DNA from: Zobellella endophytica
GTDB taxonomy: Bacteria; Pseudomonadota; Gammaproteobacteria; Enterobacterales; Aeromonadaceae
Length of the DNA: 64,000 nt
Reading direction: 5' to 3'
NCBI RefSeq assembly: GCF_003012775.1
Contig: NZ_PXYG01000009.1
Location: forward strand, 78,101-142,100
Shown: positions 9,236-17,069 of the stretch, piece by piece
How the letters are laid out: the number at the start of each line of letters is the position of its first letter
Numbering within the stretch: position 1 is the stretch's first letter
The notes under the pieces: model-generated
What the model was told of the DNA's origin: nothing
Database searches by the model: none
Seen by the model: only the letters and a program-made list of their open reading frames with translations
Position numbers and translations under genes: made by a program

Positions 9236-9435
9236 AGACTGCTGACAAAGCGTTAAGCTTACCTAAACAGGCAACCCCCATGCCAAAACAGGCGGGTAAA
9301 AGGAACGGCTCCGCCGACCGTCATATGCCAGGGATGGCATGTGCCGAGCGATACAGGGATGTACTTGAAGCGTGTCGGCGGAGTTGGCCCTTTAGCCGAC
9401 TTATACCAGTGAAACAGACGACTTTGTCATCAAAC
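9236..9435 (+). repeat. 200-bp dispersed element, copy 1, with CAGGGATG hairpins
   Basis: This 200-bp sequence is almost identical (5 differences by eye) to the reverse complement of 56906-57105. It begins AGACTGCTGAC and ends GTCATCAAAC. It contains an extended hairpin ATGCCA-GGGA-TGGCAT at 9325-9340, a second hairpin TACA-GGGA-TGTA at 9352-9363, and an outer inverted pair CTCCGCCGAC / GTCGGCGGAG. No credible protein is encoded. It is bracketed by two copies of one terminator. Both loops present GGA in the context CAGGGATG, which resembles CsrA/RsmA binding sites. Whether it is transcribed as part of the mazG 3' end or alone cannot be seen; the promoter-like sequence at its start is weak. 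Confidence 0.8.
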
Positions 9436-9466
9436 AAAAAACGCCACCCCTGTAGGGTGGCGTTTT
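9436..9466. terminator. Bidirectional terminator for ptsG and the repeat, second copy
   Basis: The stem CGCCACCC / GGGTGGCG with loop CTGTA has A-residues before and TTTT after it, so it can terminate from either side. It lies 20 bases past the ptsG stop. It differs from the 9205-9233 terminator only in the loop. Confidence 0.85.
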
Positions 9467-9487
9467 GCTATCGGCGGAATGGCGGGA

Positions 9488-10927
9488 TCAGTTGTCCTTG
9501 ATCCAGTGATCCATGTCGGTCTTCAGATTGTCGGAACGGGTGCCGAAGATGGCTTGCACCCCGGAGCCGGCCACCACCACGCCGGCGGCGCCGAGCTTTT
9601 TCAATTGAGCCTGATCCACCTGGGCCACATCCTTCACGCCGACCCGCAGCCGGGTGATGCAGGCATCCAGGCTGGCGATGTTGTTCTTGCCGCCGAAGGC
9701 GGTGACCAGCTGCTCGGCCATTTCCGAGCCGCCCTGCTTGGCGCCTTCGGTGGTGGCGTCCTCCCGGCCCGGGGTCTTCAGGTTGAGCTTGACGATGGCG
9801 ACCCGGAACAGGGTGTAGTAGAGGGCGCCGTAGGCCAGGCCCAGGATGGGAAACATCCAGCCCTTGGTCGATTGCGAGAAGAACACCACGAAATCGATAA
9901 AGCCGTGGGAGAAGGTCATGCCGTGCTTCATGCCCAGCAGTATGGTCAGCACATAGGCGGAGCCGGCCAGCAGGGCGTGAATACCGTAGAGCACCGGCGC
10001 CACGAACATGAAAGCGAATTCGATGGGCTCGGTGATGCCGGTCAGGAAGGAGGTCAGGGCGGCGGAGATCATGATACCACCGACCTTGGCGCGGTTTTCC
10101 GGCTTGGCGGAGTGCCAGATGGCAATGGCGGCGGCGGGCAGGCCGTACATCTTGAACATGTAGCCACCGGCCATGTTGCCGGCGCTGGGGTCGCCGGCGA
10201 TGTAGCGGGCTATCTCGCCGCGGAACACTTCACCGGCGGCATTGGTGTAGGTGCCGGCCTCGAAGAAGAAGGGCACGTTCCAGATATGGTGCAGGCCGAA
10301 GGGGATCAGCGCCCGCTCCACCACGCCGTAGATGCCGAAGGCCAGCGCCGGGTTCTGGTAGGCGGCCCAGTCGGAGAAACTGTTGATGGTGCTGCCGATG
10401 GGCGGCCAGATAAAAGACAGCAGCACGCCGGTGAAGATGGCGGTGATGCCGGTGATGATCGGCACGAAGCGCTTGCCCGCGAAGAAGCCCAGGTAGTCGG
10501 GCAACTGGATGCGGTAGAAGCGGTTGAACAGATAGGCGGCGATGCCACCGGCAATGATGCCGCCGAGCACACCGGTATCGGTCAGTTGCTTGATCAGGGT
10601 GGCGTCGGCGACCGGATCCAGTCCGGTGACGATGGGGCCCATGACGCCGATGGCGGCGCTCAGCACGAAATAACCGACCACGGCGGCCAGGGCGGCCACC
10701 CCGTCGTTGTTGGTGAAGCCCAGGGCGACACCGACGGCGAAGATCAGTGGCAGGTTACCGAAGATGGCGCCGCCGGACTGGGCCATCAGCATGGACACGA
10801 TATGGGGCAACCAGCTAAAATCGGCGGCGCCGATACCGAGCAGCAGACCGGCAACGGGCAGCACTGATACCGGCAGCATCAGTGATTTGCCTACCTTTTG
10901 CAGGTTGGAAAAGGCGTTTTTAAGCAT
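9488..10927 (-). CDS. ptsG: PTS glucose-specific enzyme IICB
   Basis: PtsG transports glucose across the inner membrane and phosphorylates it with phosphate from EIIA-Glc. The 479-residue protein has the membrane EIIC domain (about 1-385) with [32 protein letters not shown] and GITEPIEF motifs, a linker with LKTPGRED, and the EIIB domain with phosphorylated Cys423 in [10 protein letters not shown]. It matches E. coli PtsG along its whole length. An in-frame GTG lies 9 bases upstream, but the GGAG box abuts it; the ATG at 10927 has proper spacing and the usual MLKNAF-type start. EIIA-Glc is not encoded nearby. A Cra-like palindrome lies upstream. Confidence 0.96.
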   Translation of the reverse strand: MLKNAFSNLQKVGKSLMLPVSVLPVAGLLLGIGAADFSWLPHIVSMLMAQSGGAIFGNLPLIFAVGVALGFTNNDGVAALAAVVGYFVLSAAIGVMGPIVTGLDPVADATLIKQLTDTGVLGGIIAGGIAAYLFNRFYRIQLPDYLGFFAGKRFVPIITGITAIFTGVLLSFIWPPIGSTINSFSDWAAYQNPALAFGIYGVVERALIPFGLHHIWNVPFFFEAGTYTNAAGEVFRGEIARYIAGDPSAGNMAGGYMFKMYGLPAAAIAIWHSAKPENRAKVGGIMISAALTSFLTGITEPIEFAFMFVAPVLYGIHALLAGSAYVLTILLGMKHGMTFSHGFIDFVVFFSQSTKGWMFPILGLAYGALYYTLFRVAIVKLNLKTPGREDATTEGAKQGGSEMAEQLVTAFGGKNNIASLDACITRLRVGVKDVAQVDQAQLKKLGAAGVVVAGSGVQAIFGTRSDNLKTDMDHWIKDN

Positions 10928-10969
10928 AAAAAACACTCCGGGACAGAAGGAATAACCGAGTTATCAAGC

Positions 10970-11011
10970 AGTATAGAAGCTATCGGTCGTTATATTCATT
11001 GAATCGATTCA
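10970..11011 (-). promoter_or_regulatory. ptsG promoter region with Cra (FruR)-type operator
   Basis: TGAATCGATTCA at 11000-11011 is a perfect 12-bp palindrome that matches the known Cra/FruR recognition pattern TGAAWCGNTTCA. Reading on the minus strand, a TATACT -10 box lies at 10975-10970, with a poor -35 (TGAATA, 10998-10993) 17 bases before it. The palindrome is therefore at or just upstream of the -35. Cra involvement is inferred from the motif; another LacI-family regulator could use it. Confidence 0.6.
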
Positions 11012-11110
11012 GCAGTGCAAGCCTGAGTTTAAAAAGCTGGATCCAGTACGCATTTTCCCTGTTCTGCCTGATAACGGCGCAACAGTTCCTTACAAAACGT
11101 TACACAAGGC

Positions 11111-11137
11111 TCAATCTTTGCCGCGCCGCGCCGATAC
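11111..11137 (+). promoter_or_regulatory. Sigma-28 (FliA) promoter of motX
   Basis: TCAA at 11111-11114, a 15-base spacer and GCCGATAC at 11130-11137 match the flagellar sigma-28 consensus TAAA-N15-GCCGATAA at 10 of 12 positions. It lies 20 bases before the motX start. Vibrio motX is also a late flagellar gene. Confidence 0.75.
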
Positions 11138-11157
11138 ACAGGCCAGGAGGGTGACTC

Positions 11158-11811
11158 ATGAAGTATATAGCCTGTTTATTACTGTTCTGCTGTGGCCTGC
11201 AAGCCCAGCAGGCGCCGCCGTCTCCCGTTCCGGCGGAGTCCGAGGCGGGAACGCTGCGGGCGGTTCCCCTGTACGAAGAGCACGAGCTGATTGGCTGGAT
11301 CAATGACAACCGCCACCTGCAGCGGGTGCGAGACCAGGACCAGTGCCAGCTGGTGCAGGACATCGAGGCCCGGGCCGAAGTGCTGCGCCTGCCCTCCTAC
11401 CAGTTTCTGTGGGGGGACATGCTGGCCTGGGGCGTCTGTGTGCCCCGGGATCCCCGGCGGGGCATGGGCATGATCTGGCTGGCGGCCAGGCAAGGCCTGC
11501 CGGCGGCCCTGGAGCAGTTGGGCCGCTACTATTATCACGGCACCCTGGTACAGCAGAACCGGGAGCGGGCCTTGCCGCTGATGCAGGAGGCGGCTAGCCT
11601 CGGGTTCGAAAAGGCCCAGTTCACCTGGGCACAATGGCTGCTCGCCGGCGAGGGCAGTCCACTGGATTATCCCCAGGCCTATCTCTGGCTCAAGCAGATG
11701 GTGACCGCCGACACCGCCAGGCACCAACGGGCCGAACGACTGAGCGCGGCGCTGGCGAAGAAAATGCCGCCCCGGACGGTGCGCGAGCTGAACGGCCAGC
11801 TGCTGTTTTAA
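11158..11811 (+). CDS. motX: Sodium-type polar flagellar motor protein MotX
   Basis: MotX is a periplasmic protein that, with MotY, forms the T ring that anchors PomA/PomB stators of sodium-driven polar flagella. The 217-residue protein has a short hydrophobic signal segment (MKYIACLLLFCCGLQA), then DQCQLVQDI with Cys63, WGDMLAWGVC with Cys94, and Sel1-like helical repeats (about 100-180) including QGLPAALEQLGRYYYHGTLVQQ and GSPLDYPQAYLWLK, all characteristic of Vibrio MotX. An AGGAGG box sits 8 bases before the ATG. It stands alone here, away from other flagellar genes, and a sigma-28 promoter precedes it. This implies a sodium-driven polar flagellum in the organism. Confidence 0.92.
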   Translation: MKYIACLLLFCCGLQAQQAPPSPVPAESEAGTLRAVPLYEEHELIGWINDNRHLQRVRDQDQCQLVQDIEARAEVLRLPSYQFLWGDMLAWGVCVPRDPRRGMGMIWLAARQGLPAALEQLGRYYYHGTLVQQNRERALPLMQEAASLGFEKAQFTWAQWLLAGEGSPLDYPQAYLWLKQMVTADTARHQRAERLSAALAKKMPPRTVRELNGQLLF

Positions 11812-11820
11812 TCTCCATCC

Positions 11821-11840
11821 GGCACCGGTTTCCCGGTGCC
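11821..11840. terminator. Hairpin after motX, possible terminator
   Basis: GGCACCGG and CCGGTGCC pair with a TTTC loop directly after the motX stop. No T-tract follows, so termination is uncertain. Confidence 0.4.
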
Positions 11841-11875
11841 GTCATACCGCTGTGGGCCCGGTCTGTTGTCATACC

Positions 11876-11932
11876 TGACATTTCATGTCACTTTAGCCAC
11901 GAATGTGTATCATGTATATATATTAGCCCCGT
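11876..11932 (+). promoter_or_regulatory. nsrR upstream region with palindrome
   Basis: TGACATTTCATGTCA at 11876-11890 is a 6+3+6 perfect inverted repeat. Downstream lies ATGTGTATCATGTATATA, an A/T-rich stretch with half-sites loosely like the NsrR pattern ATGYATTT. Autoregulation of nsrR is common, but I cannot assign which site NsrR would use. Confidence 0.35.
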
Positions 11933-11950
11933 ACTCAGGATACCTGCTCA

Positions 11951-12412
11951 ATGAAGCTGACCACCTACACCGATTTCGGATTGAGAGCCATGATGTACCT
12001 GGCTACCCTGCCCAAGGGCGAGCTGACCAGCGTGGCCCACGTGTCCAATCTTTACGATGTGTCCCGCAATCATATGGTCAAAGTGGTCAACCAGCTGGCG
12101 CGGGAAGGCTACATCCACGCGGTGCGCGGCAAGAATGGTGGCATCCGCCTGGCGCGACCGCCGGAAGAAATCAACGTGGGGCAGGTGATCCGGGCGCTGG
12201 AGCACAACCTCAAGGGCATCGACTGCGGCAGTCCCGCCTGTCACCTGGTGCCCGCCTGCCGCCTGCGGGATGCGCTCGGGCTGGCGATGGAAGCCTTTCT
12301 GCGGGTGATGGAAAGCTACACCCTGGCCGATCTGGTCGGCAACCGGGACGAACTGATGGTGATTTTCGAACGGCTGGAGCCCGGCAGCCGCAAGGCTCTG
12401 GCCCAGCCATAA
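11951..12412 (+). CDS. nsrR: Nitric oxide-sensing Rrf2-family repressor NsrR
   Basis: NsrR holds a NO-labile Fe-S cluster and represses nitric oxide defence genes. The 153-residue protein has the Rrf2 winged helix at the N-terminus (MKLTTYTDFGLRAMMYLA, VSRNHMVKVVNQLAREGY, VRGKNGGIRLARPP) and the cluster ligands Cys92, Cys97 and Cys103 in DCGSPACHLVPACRL. Spacing matches E. coli Cys91/96/102, which separates it from IscR. In E. coli nsrR precedes rnr-rlmB; here those genes are 31 kb away. A likely target, nnrS, is at the other end of the window. It converges on the yfjD-like gene with only 10 bases between. Confidence 0.94.
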   Translation: MKLTTYTDFGLRAMMYLATLPKGELTSVAHVSNLYDVSRNHMVKVVNQLAREGYIHAVRGKNGGIRLARPPEEINVGQVIRALEHNLKGIDCGSPACHLVPACRLRDALGLAMEAFLRVMESYTLADLVGNRDELMVIFERLEPGSRKALAQP

Positions 12413-12422
12413 TCCCGGCGGC

Positions 12423-13691
12423 TCAGGGCTTGTAGTAGTGGGGTAGTACCCGGGCCAGCTTCACCATGTTATTTTCCACTTCCAGAATTTCAATGGGATA
12501 CCCGGCCAGGCGCAAGCCGATGTTGGTCTGGGGGATCTCCTCCATGTACTCCAGGATCAGGCCGTTGAGAGAGCGGGGACCGTCGGTGGGCAGTTTCCAG
12601 CCCAGCTCCTTGTTGATGTCCCGGATGCTGGCCGAACCCTCGATCAGGTAGGAGCCGTCGTCCTGGGGTTTGATCTCGTCGCTCAGGGTCGGGCTGATGG
12701 TGGTGGTGAAGTCGCCGACGATCTCCTCCAGGATATCGTCCAGGGTCACCAGGCCCTGGATGTCGCCGTACTCATCGACGATAAGGCCGATACGCTCCTT
12801 GTTGCGCTGGAACTTGAGCAACTGCACGTTGAGCGGGGTGGCCTCGGGAATAAAATAGACTTCGCGCACCGCCCGCATCAGGGTCGACTTGCTGAATTCC
12901 TCCTTGGCCAGCAGACGCAGGGCGTCCCGGGCGTGGATAAAGCCGAGCGCATCGTCGATGTTGTCCCGGTACAGCAGCACCTTGGTATGCGGGCTCTGCA
13001 GCAGGCGGCGGCTGATGGTTTTCCAGTCCTGGGTCACGTCGATACCGTAGATCTCGTTGCGTGGCACCATGATGTCGTCCACCGTGACCTTTTCCAGATC
13101 GAGGATGGACACCAGCATGTCCTGGTGACGGCGGGGGATCAGGGCGCCGGCCTCGTTGACGATGGTCCTCAGCTCTTCCGAACTGATGGCGGTGTCTTCC
13201 CGGCTGTGCGGGTTGATGCGGAACAGGGTCAGCAGGCCGTTGGAGATGGCGTTGATGGTCCATACCGCCGGATAGAGCAGCACCATCAGCGGCCGCAGGA
13301 TGAGGGAGGCGGGAAAGGCGACCCGTTCCGGATAGAGGGCGGCCAGGGTCTTGGGAGTGACCTCGGCGAAGATCAGCACCACTACGGTCAGCGCCATGGT
13401 GGCGATGGCGACACCCAGGTCGCCGAACAGACGAATGGCGATCAGGGTGGCGATGGCGGAGGCGAGAATATTGACCAGGTTGTTGCCGATCAGGATAAGC
13501 CCTATCAGCCGGTCGGGACGGGCCAGGAGTTTCTCCACCCGGGTGGCGGCCTTGTGGCGATTTTGCGCCAGGTGCCGCAACCGGTAGCGGTTCAACGACA
13601 TCATGCCGGTTTCAGAACTGGAGAAAAAGGCAGAAACAAAGAGTAATGCAATCAGGATACCGGTTAGGGTACCCGTGGATATGTCGTCCAA
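12423..13691 (-). CDS. yfjD: CNNM/CorC-family membrane protein (YfjD-like)
   Basis: This 422-residue protein has a DUF21/CNNM membrane domain (about 1-185, with FSSSETGMMSLN and LILIGNNLVNI), a pair of CBS domains (about 200-330, with DIMVPRNEIYGID and IGLIVDEYGDIQGLVTLDDILEEIVGD split over two motifs) and a C-terminal CorC_HlyC domain. Family members are implicated in magnesium or cobalt efflux; the transported ion here is not known. The product aligns with E. coli YfjD, and as in E. coli it lies beside ypjD and ffh. The gene reads away from ffh, 80 bases after the ypjD stop, so the two may be cotranscribed. Confidence 0.9.
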   Translation of the reverse strand: MDDISTGTLTGILIALLFVSAFFSSSETGMMSLNRYRLRHLAQNRHKAATRVEKLLARPDRLIGLILIGNNLVNILASAIATLIAIRLFGDLGVAIATMALTVVVLIFAEVTPKTLAALYPERVAFPASLILRPLMVLLYPAVWTINAISNGLLTLFRINPHSREDTAISSEELRTIVNEAGALIPRRHQDMLVSILDLEKVTVDDIMVPRNEIYGIDVTQDWKTISRRLLQSPHTKVLLYRDNIDDALGFIHARDALRLLAKEEFSKSTLMRAVREVYFIPEATPLNVQLLKFQRNKERIGLIVDEYGDIQGLVTLDDILEEIVGDFTTTISPTLSDEIKPQDDGSYLIEGSASIRDINKELGWKLPTDGPRSLNGLILEYMEEIPQTNIGLRLAGYPIEILEVENNMVKLARVLPHYYKP

Positions 13692-13771
13692 GCAGACCGT
13701 CCTGTGTAAAAAATCTGATCAATTTCTAAGGGTTTGAGCCTGTACTGTCAAGTTAAGAGCTCAAGCGGGCG

Positions 13772-14566
13772 CTAAGAACCCAGCAGCACCTCGCGCACGA
13801 AACGGCTGCCGAAATAGGCGATGGTCAGCAGGACGCTGCCGGCCACGCTGGTCCAGATCACCTTGCGTCCGCGCCAGCCCAGGCGATGGTGACCCCACAG
13901 CAGGCCGACATAGACACACCAGGCCAGGATGCTGAGTACCGCCTTGTGCGCCTTGCCCGGGCTGAACATTTCCTGCAGGAAGAACAGGCCGCTGGAAATG
14001 GACAGGGTCAGCAACAGCACCCCGACGAAGATCAGGCGGAACAGGTTGCGCTCTATGGTCATCAGCGGCGGCATCGCCGGCAGGTTGGTGAGCTTGTGTT
14101 TTTTCAGCCGGTTATCGAGAAAACTCAGCAGGATGGCGAGCAGACAGGCGATGTTGAGCAGCGAGTAGGATAACAGCCCCAGGCCGATGTGCAGCAGGAT
14201 TTCCGGGCGGGTCTCGATGTGCATGGTGTAATAGCCGGGCAGCAGGAAGTCCGCGGCCAGCAGCAGGCCGGCGAAGCCGTACACCACCGGCATCAGCAGC
14301 CAGACGTTGAAGCGGCTGACCAGCATGGTCATCAGCAGGCAGATGATCAGGCTGACGATGGAGGCCACGTTGAGCATGCTCAGGTTCTGACCGTCGGGCA
14401 CCAGCACCACGGTGTTGAACAGCCACAGACTATGGAGCGCCAGCGCAAACAGCGCCGCCAGCAAGCCGTATCGGCGACCCGGGTTCTGGGGGTTAAGCAG
14501 ATTATGTACACAGGCGAAGGCCGCCAACAGATAAAATGCCATCGCCAAAACAGCAAGCAATTCCAT
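13772..14566 (-). CDS. ypjD: Inner membrane protein YpjD, CcsA/cytochrome c assembly family
   Basis: The 264-residue protein has about eight hydrophobic segments, the first at residues 1-20 and others near 35-55, 65-85, 95-115, 130-150, 180-200, 215-230 and 240-260. It belongs to the cytochrome c assembly (CcsA/CcmC-like) membrane family as judged by composition, length and position next to ffh and yfjD. E. coli YpjD (CorE) has been linked to cobalt resistance, but the biochemical role is unclear. It is divergent from ffh across 145 bases that hold mirrored promoter-like sequences. Confidence 0.85.
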   Translation of the reverse strand: MELLAVLAMAFYLLAAFACVHNLLNPQNPGRRYGLLAALFALALHSLWLFNTVVLVPDGQNLSMLNVASIVSLIICLLMTMLVSRFNVWLLMPVVYGFAGLLLAADFLLPGYYTMHIETRPEILLHIGLGLLSYSLLNIACLLAILLSFLDNRLKKHKLTNLPAMPPLMTIERNLFRLIFVGVLLLTLSISSGLFFLQEMFSPGKAHKAVLSILAWCVYVGLLWGHHRLGWRGRKVIWTSVAGSVLLTIAYFGSRFVREVLLGS

Positions 14567-14607
14567 AATGAACGTAAGCCATTAATCAGTAATATAAAGA
14601 AGAACGG

Positions 14608-14681
14608 CCAGTATACCCCTAAGGCAAGCGATATCGCTACCTGCGGTCGCTTAAGTTCGGCGGGCAAGTTGGGTATACTGG
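14608..14681. promoter_or_regulatory. Divergent ypjD/ffh promoter region with 11-bp inverted repeat
   Basis: CCAGTATACCC at 14608-14618 and GGGTATACTGG at 14671-14681 are exact inverted copies. Each contains a TATACT box in the proper orientation for ypjD (leftward) and ffh (rightward). The -35 boxes are weak. A 10-bp palindrome, GCGATATCGC, lies between them at 14628-14637. Confidence 0.5.
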
Positions 14682-14711
14682 TCGCAATTTTCGCCAATTG
14701 CGGACTCAGTC

Positions 14712-16097
14712 ATGTTTGAAAATCTCACCGAAAGATTGTCGCGGACGCTGAAGAACATCAGCGGCCGCGGGCGCCTCACCGAGGACAACATCAAGGAAAC
14801 CCTGCGCGAGGTGCGCATGGCCCTGCTGGAGGCTGACGTGGCCCTGCCGGTGGTACGGGATTTCGTCAACCGGGTCAAGGAACGGGCGGTGGGCCAGGAA
14901 GTGTCCAAGTCCCTGAGCCCAGGCCAAGCCTTTATCAAGATAGTCAACGCCGAGCTGGTTTCGGTGATGGGCGAGGCTAATGAAGGGCTCGACCTGACGG
15001 TCTCGCCGCCGGCGGTGATCCTGATGGCCGGCCTGCAGGGCGCCGGTAAGACCACCTCGGTGGGTAAACTTGCCAAGTTCCTGAAAGAGCGGCACAAGAA
15101 GAAGGTGCTGGTGGTCAGTGCCGACGTGTACCGGCCGGCGGCGATCAAGCAGCTCGAGACCCTGGCGGCGGATCTGGAGGTGGAATGCTTCCCCAGCAAC
15201 GCGCAGCAGAAGCCGGTGGACATCGGCCGCAACGCGGTGGATTACGCCCGCAAGAAGTTCTTCGACGTGGTGCTGGTGGACACCGCCGGCCGGCTGCATG
15301 TCGACACCGAGATGATGGATGAAATCCAGCAGCTGCACGGCGCGGTCCGGCCGGTGGAGACCCTGTTCGTGGTCGACGCCATGACCGGCCAGGACGCGGC
15401 GAATACCGCCAAGGCGTTCAACGAGGCGCTGCCGCTCACCGGGGTGATCCTCACCAAGGCGGACGGCGACGCCCGTGGCGGTGCCGCGCTGTCGGTACGC
15501 CATATCACCGGCAAGCCGATCAAATTTATCGGTATCGGTGAAAAGACCGATGCGCTGGAGCCGTTCCACCCGGATCGGGTGGCGTCGCGCATCCTGGGCA
15601 TGGGCGACATGCTGTCGCTTATCGATCAGATGGAGCGCTCGGTCGACAAGGGCAAGGCGGCCGAAATGGCCCAGAAGCTCAAAAAGGGCAAGGGCTTCGA
15701 TCTGGAGGACTTCCGCGATCAGCTGGCGCAGATGCGCAACATGGGCGGCATGATGAGCCTGATGGACAAGCTGCCGGGCATGAACCAGCTGCCGGACAAC
15801 GTCAAGGATCAGGTCAACGACAAGCTGACGGTGCGCATGGAGGCCATCATCAGCTCCATGACGCCCAAGGAGCGCCAGCATCCGGATCTGATCAAGGGCT
15901 CGCGCAAGCGTCGTATCGCCGCCGGCTCGGGCACCGACGTGCAGGAGGTGAACAAGCTGCTCAAGCAGTTTGCCCAGATGCAGAAAATGATGAAGAAAAT
16001 GTCCGGCAAGGGCGGCATGCGCAAGATGATGAGCCAGATGCAGGGCCTGATGGGCCCCGGCGGGATGGGCGGCGGCGGCCGACGCGGCCCCTTCTGA
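14712..16097 (+). CDS. ffh: Signal recognition particle protein Ffh
   Basis: Ffh binds 4.5S RNA and the signal sequence of nascent membrane proteins and delivers them to FtsY. The 461-residue product has the N domain (about 1-90), the GTPase G domain with GLQGAGKTT near residue 107, VDTAGRLH near 190 and TKADGDARGG near 248, and a Met-rich M domain (about 300-461) ending in a glycine-rich tail with MQGLMGPGGMGGGG. Length and order match E. coli Ffh. The rpsP operon follows downstream behind its own promoter. Confidence 0.98.
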   Translation: MFENLTERLSRTLKNISGRGRLTEDNIKETLREVRMALLEADVALPVVRDFVNRVKERAVGQEVSKSLSPGQAFIKIVNAELVSVMGEANEGLDLTVSPPAVILMAGLQGAGKTTSVGKLAKFLKERHKKKVLVVSADVYRPAAIKQLETLAADLEVECFPSNAQQKPVDIGRNAVDYARKKFFDVVLVDTAGRLHVDTEMMDEIQQLHGAVRPVETLFVVDAMTGQDAANTAKAFNEALPLTGVILTKADGDARGGAALSVRHITGKPIKFIGIGEKTDALEPFHPDRVASRILGMGDMLSLIDQMERSVDKGKAAEMAQKLKKGKGFDLEDFRDQLAQMRNMGGMMSLMDKLPGMNQLPDNVKDQVNDKLTVRMEAIISSMTPKERQHPDLIKGSRKRRIAAGSGTDVQEVNKLLKQFAQMQKMMKKMSGKGGMRKMMSQMQGLMGPGGMGGGGRRGPF

Positions 16098-16146
16098 ACC
16101 ACGGACGGGGGCAGGACACCGTTTCCCGTTCCCGGCCCCAAGTCGG

Positions 16147-16174
16147 TTGCATTTCCACCGGATCAGAGTACAAT
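16147..16174 (+). promoter_or_regulatory. Sigma-70 promoter of the rpsP operon
   Basis: TTGCAT (16147-16152), a 16-base spacer and TACAAT (16169-16174) followed by a GC-rich discriminator, 72 bases before rpsP. This is a good match for a strong housekeeping promoter. Confidence 0.65.
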
Positions 16175-16246
16175 TGCGCGGCTTAATTTAAGCCAGGGTT
16201 CGCATTGTCTGCGGACCTTGTTTGTTTCAAGTAAATAGAGGACGGT

Positions 16247-16495
16247 ATGGTAACCATTCGTTTACAACGTGGTGGCGCGAAAAAGCGTCCGTTCTACCAA
16301 GTGGTTGTTGCTGACAGCCGTTACGCCCGCGATGGTCGTTTCATCGAGCGCGTAGGCTTCTTCAACCCGATCGCCGCCGGCCAGGCAGAAAAACTGCGTC
16401 TGGACCTCGAGCGTATCAACCATTGGGTAGGTCAGGGTGCTAACGTATCCGAGCGCGTAGCCAAGCTTATCAAAGACGCAGCCAAAGCGGCCTAA
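16247..16495 (+). CDS. rpsP: 30S ribosomal protein bS16
   Basis: bS16 is an early-binding small-subunit protein. The 82-residue product begins [25 protein letters not shown] and has the usual IERVGFFNP core and length. An AGGACGG box precedes the ATG. First gene of the four-gene operon rpsP-rimM-trmD-rplS, which is laid out as in E. coli. Confidence 0.98.
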   Translation: MVTIRLQRGGAKKRPFYQVVVADSRYARDGRFIERVGFFNPIAAGQAEKLRLDLERINHWVGQGANVSERVAKLIKDAAKAA

Positions 16496-16518
16496 GTCTT
16501 TACAGGTAGGGAGTTAAG

Positions 16519-17040
16519 GTGAGCGAACCTGTAGTAGTAGGCCAACTGGGCGCTGTTTACGGCATCAAAGGTTGGTTGAAGGTCAACTCCTTTACCGACC
16601 AGCCAGATGGCATTTTCGATTATCAGCCCTGGCTGATAAGAGACGGCAAAGGCTGGCGTGAAATCCGGGTAACCGGATGGAAGCGTCACAACAAGAGCCT
16701 CATCTGCAAATTGGCCGATATCGATCAGCGGGAAGAGGCCCAGGCACTCACCGGCGTCGACATCGCGGTGAGCGGGAACGTGTTTCCCGAACTGCCGGAA
16801 GACCAGTTTTACTGGCGCGACCTGATCGGTTGTCAGGTGAAGAACACCCGGGGCTATGATTTCGGGCAAGTGACTCAGCTAATGGAAACCGGCTCCAACG
16901 ACGTGCTGGTGGTCAAGGCCAATGCCAACGATGCCTTTGGTCAGCGAGAACGGTTGATTCCGTTTTTAGAAGATCAGGTGATCAAGTCCGTGAGCGTTCA
17001 GGACAAGGTCATCGAAGTTGATTGGGATCCGGATTTTTAA
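16519..17040 (+). CDS. rimM: 16S rRNA maturation factor RimM
   Basis: RimM binds bS19 and the 16S 3' domain and promotes late 30S maturation. The 173-residue protein has an N-terminal RimM domain ([21 protein letters not shown], about 1-95) and a C-terminal PRC-barrel ([12 protein letters not shown] onward, with [15 protein letters not shown] and the final VDWDPDF). It starts with GTG at 16519, 7 bases after an AAGG-containing box. It lies 23 bases downstream of rpsP and 29 bases before trmD. Confidence 0.97.
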   Translation: MSEPVVVGQLGAVYGIKGWLKVNSFTDQPDGIFDYQPWLIRDGKGWREIRVTGWKRHNKSLICKLADIDQREEAQALTGVDIAVSGNVFPELPEDQFYWRDLIGCQVKNTRGYDFGQVTQLMETGSNDVLVVKANANDAFGQRERLIPFLEDQVIKSVSVQDKVIEVDWDPDF

Positions 17041-17069
17041 TTCCTGTCGAATCCCGCGCGGAGAAAATC

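Noticed and set aside
9236..9435. Insertion sequence or integron cassette
   Set aside because: There is no transposase or integrase frame, no clear terminal inverted repeat, and no attC-type core sites at the ends.
9181..9501. 106-codon open frame across the 200-bp repeat and terminators
   Set aside because: It reads through two terminator hairpins and repeats a peptide because the terminator is duplicated; it has no ribosome site.
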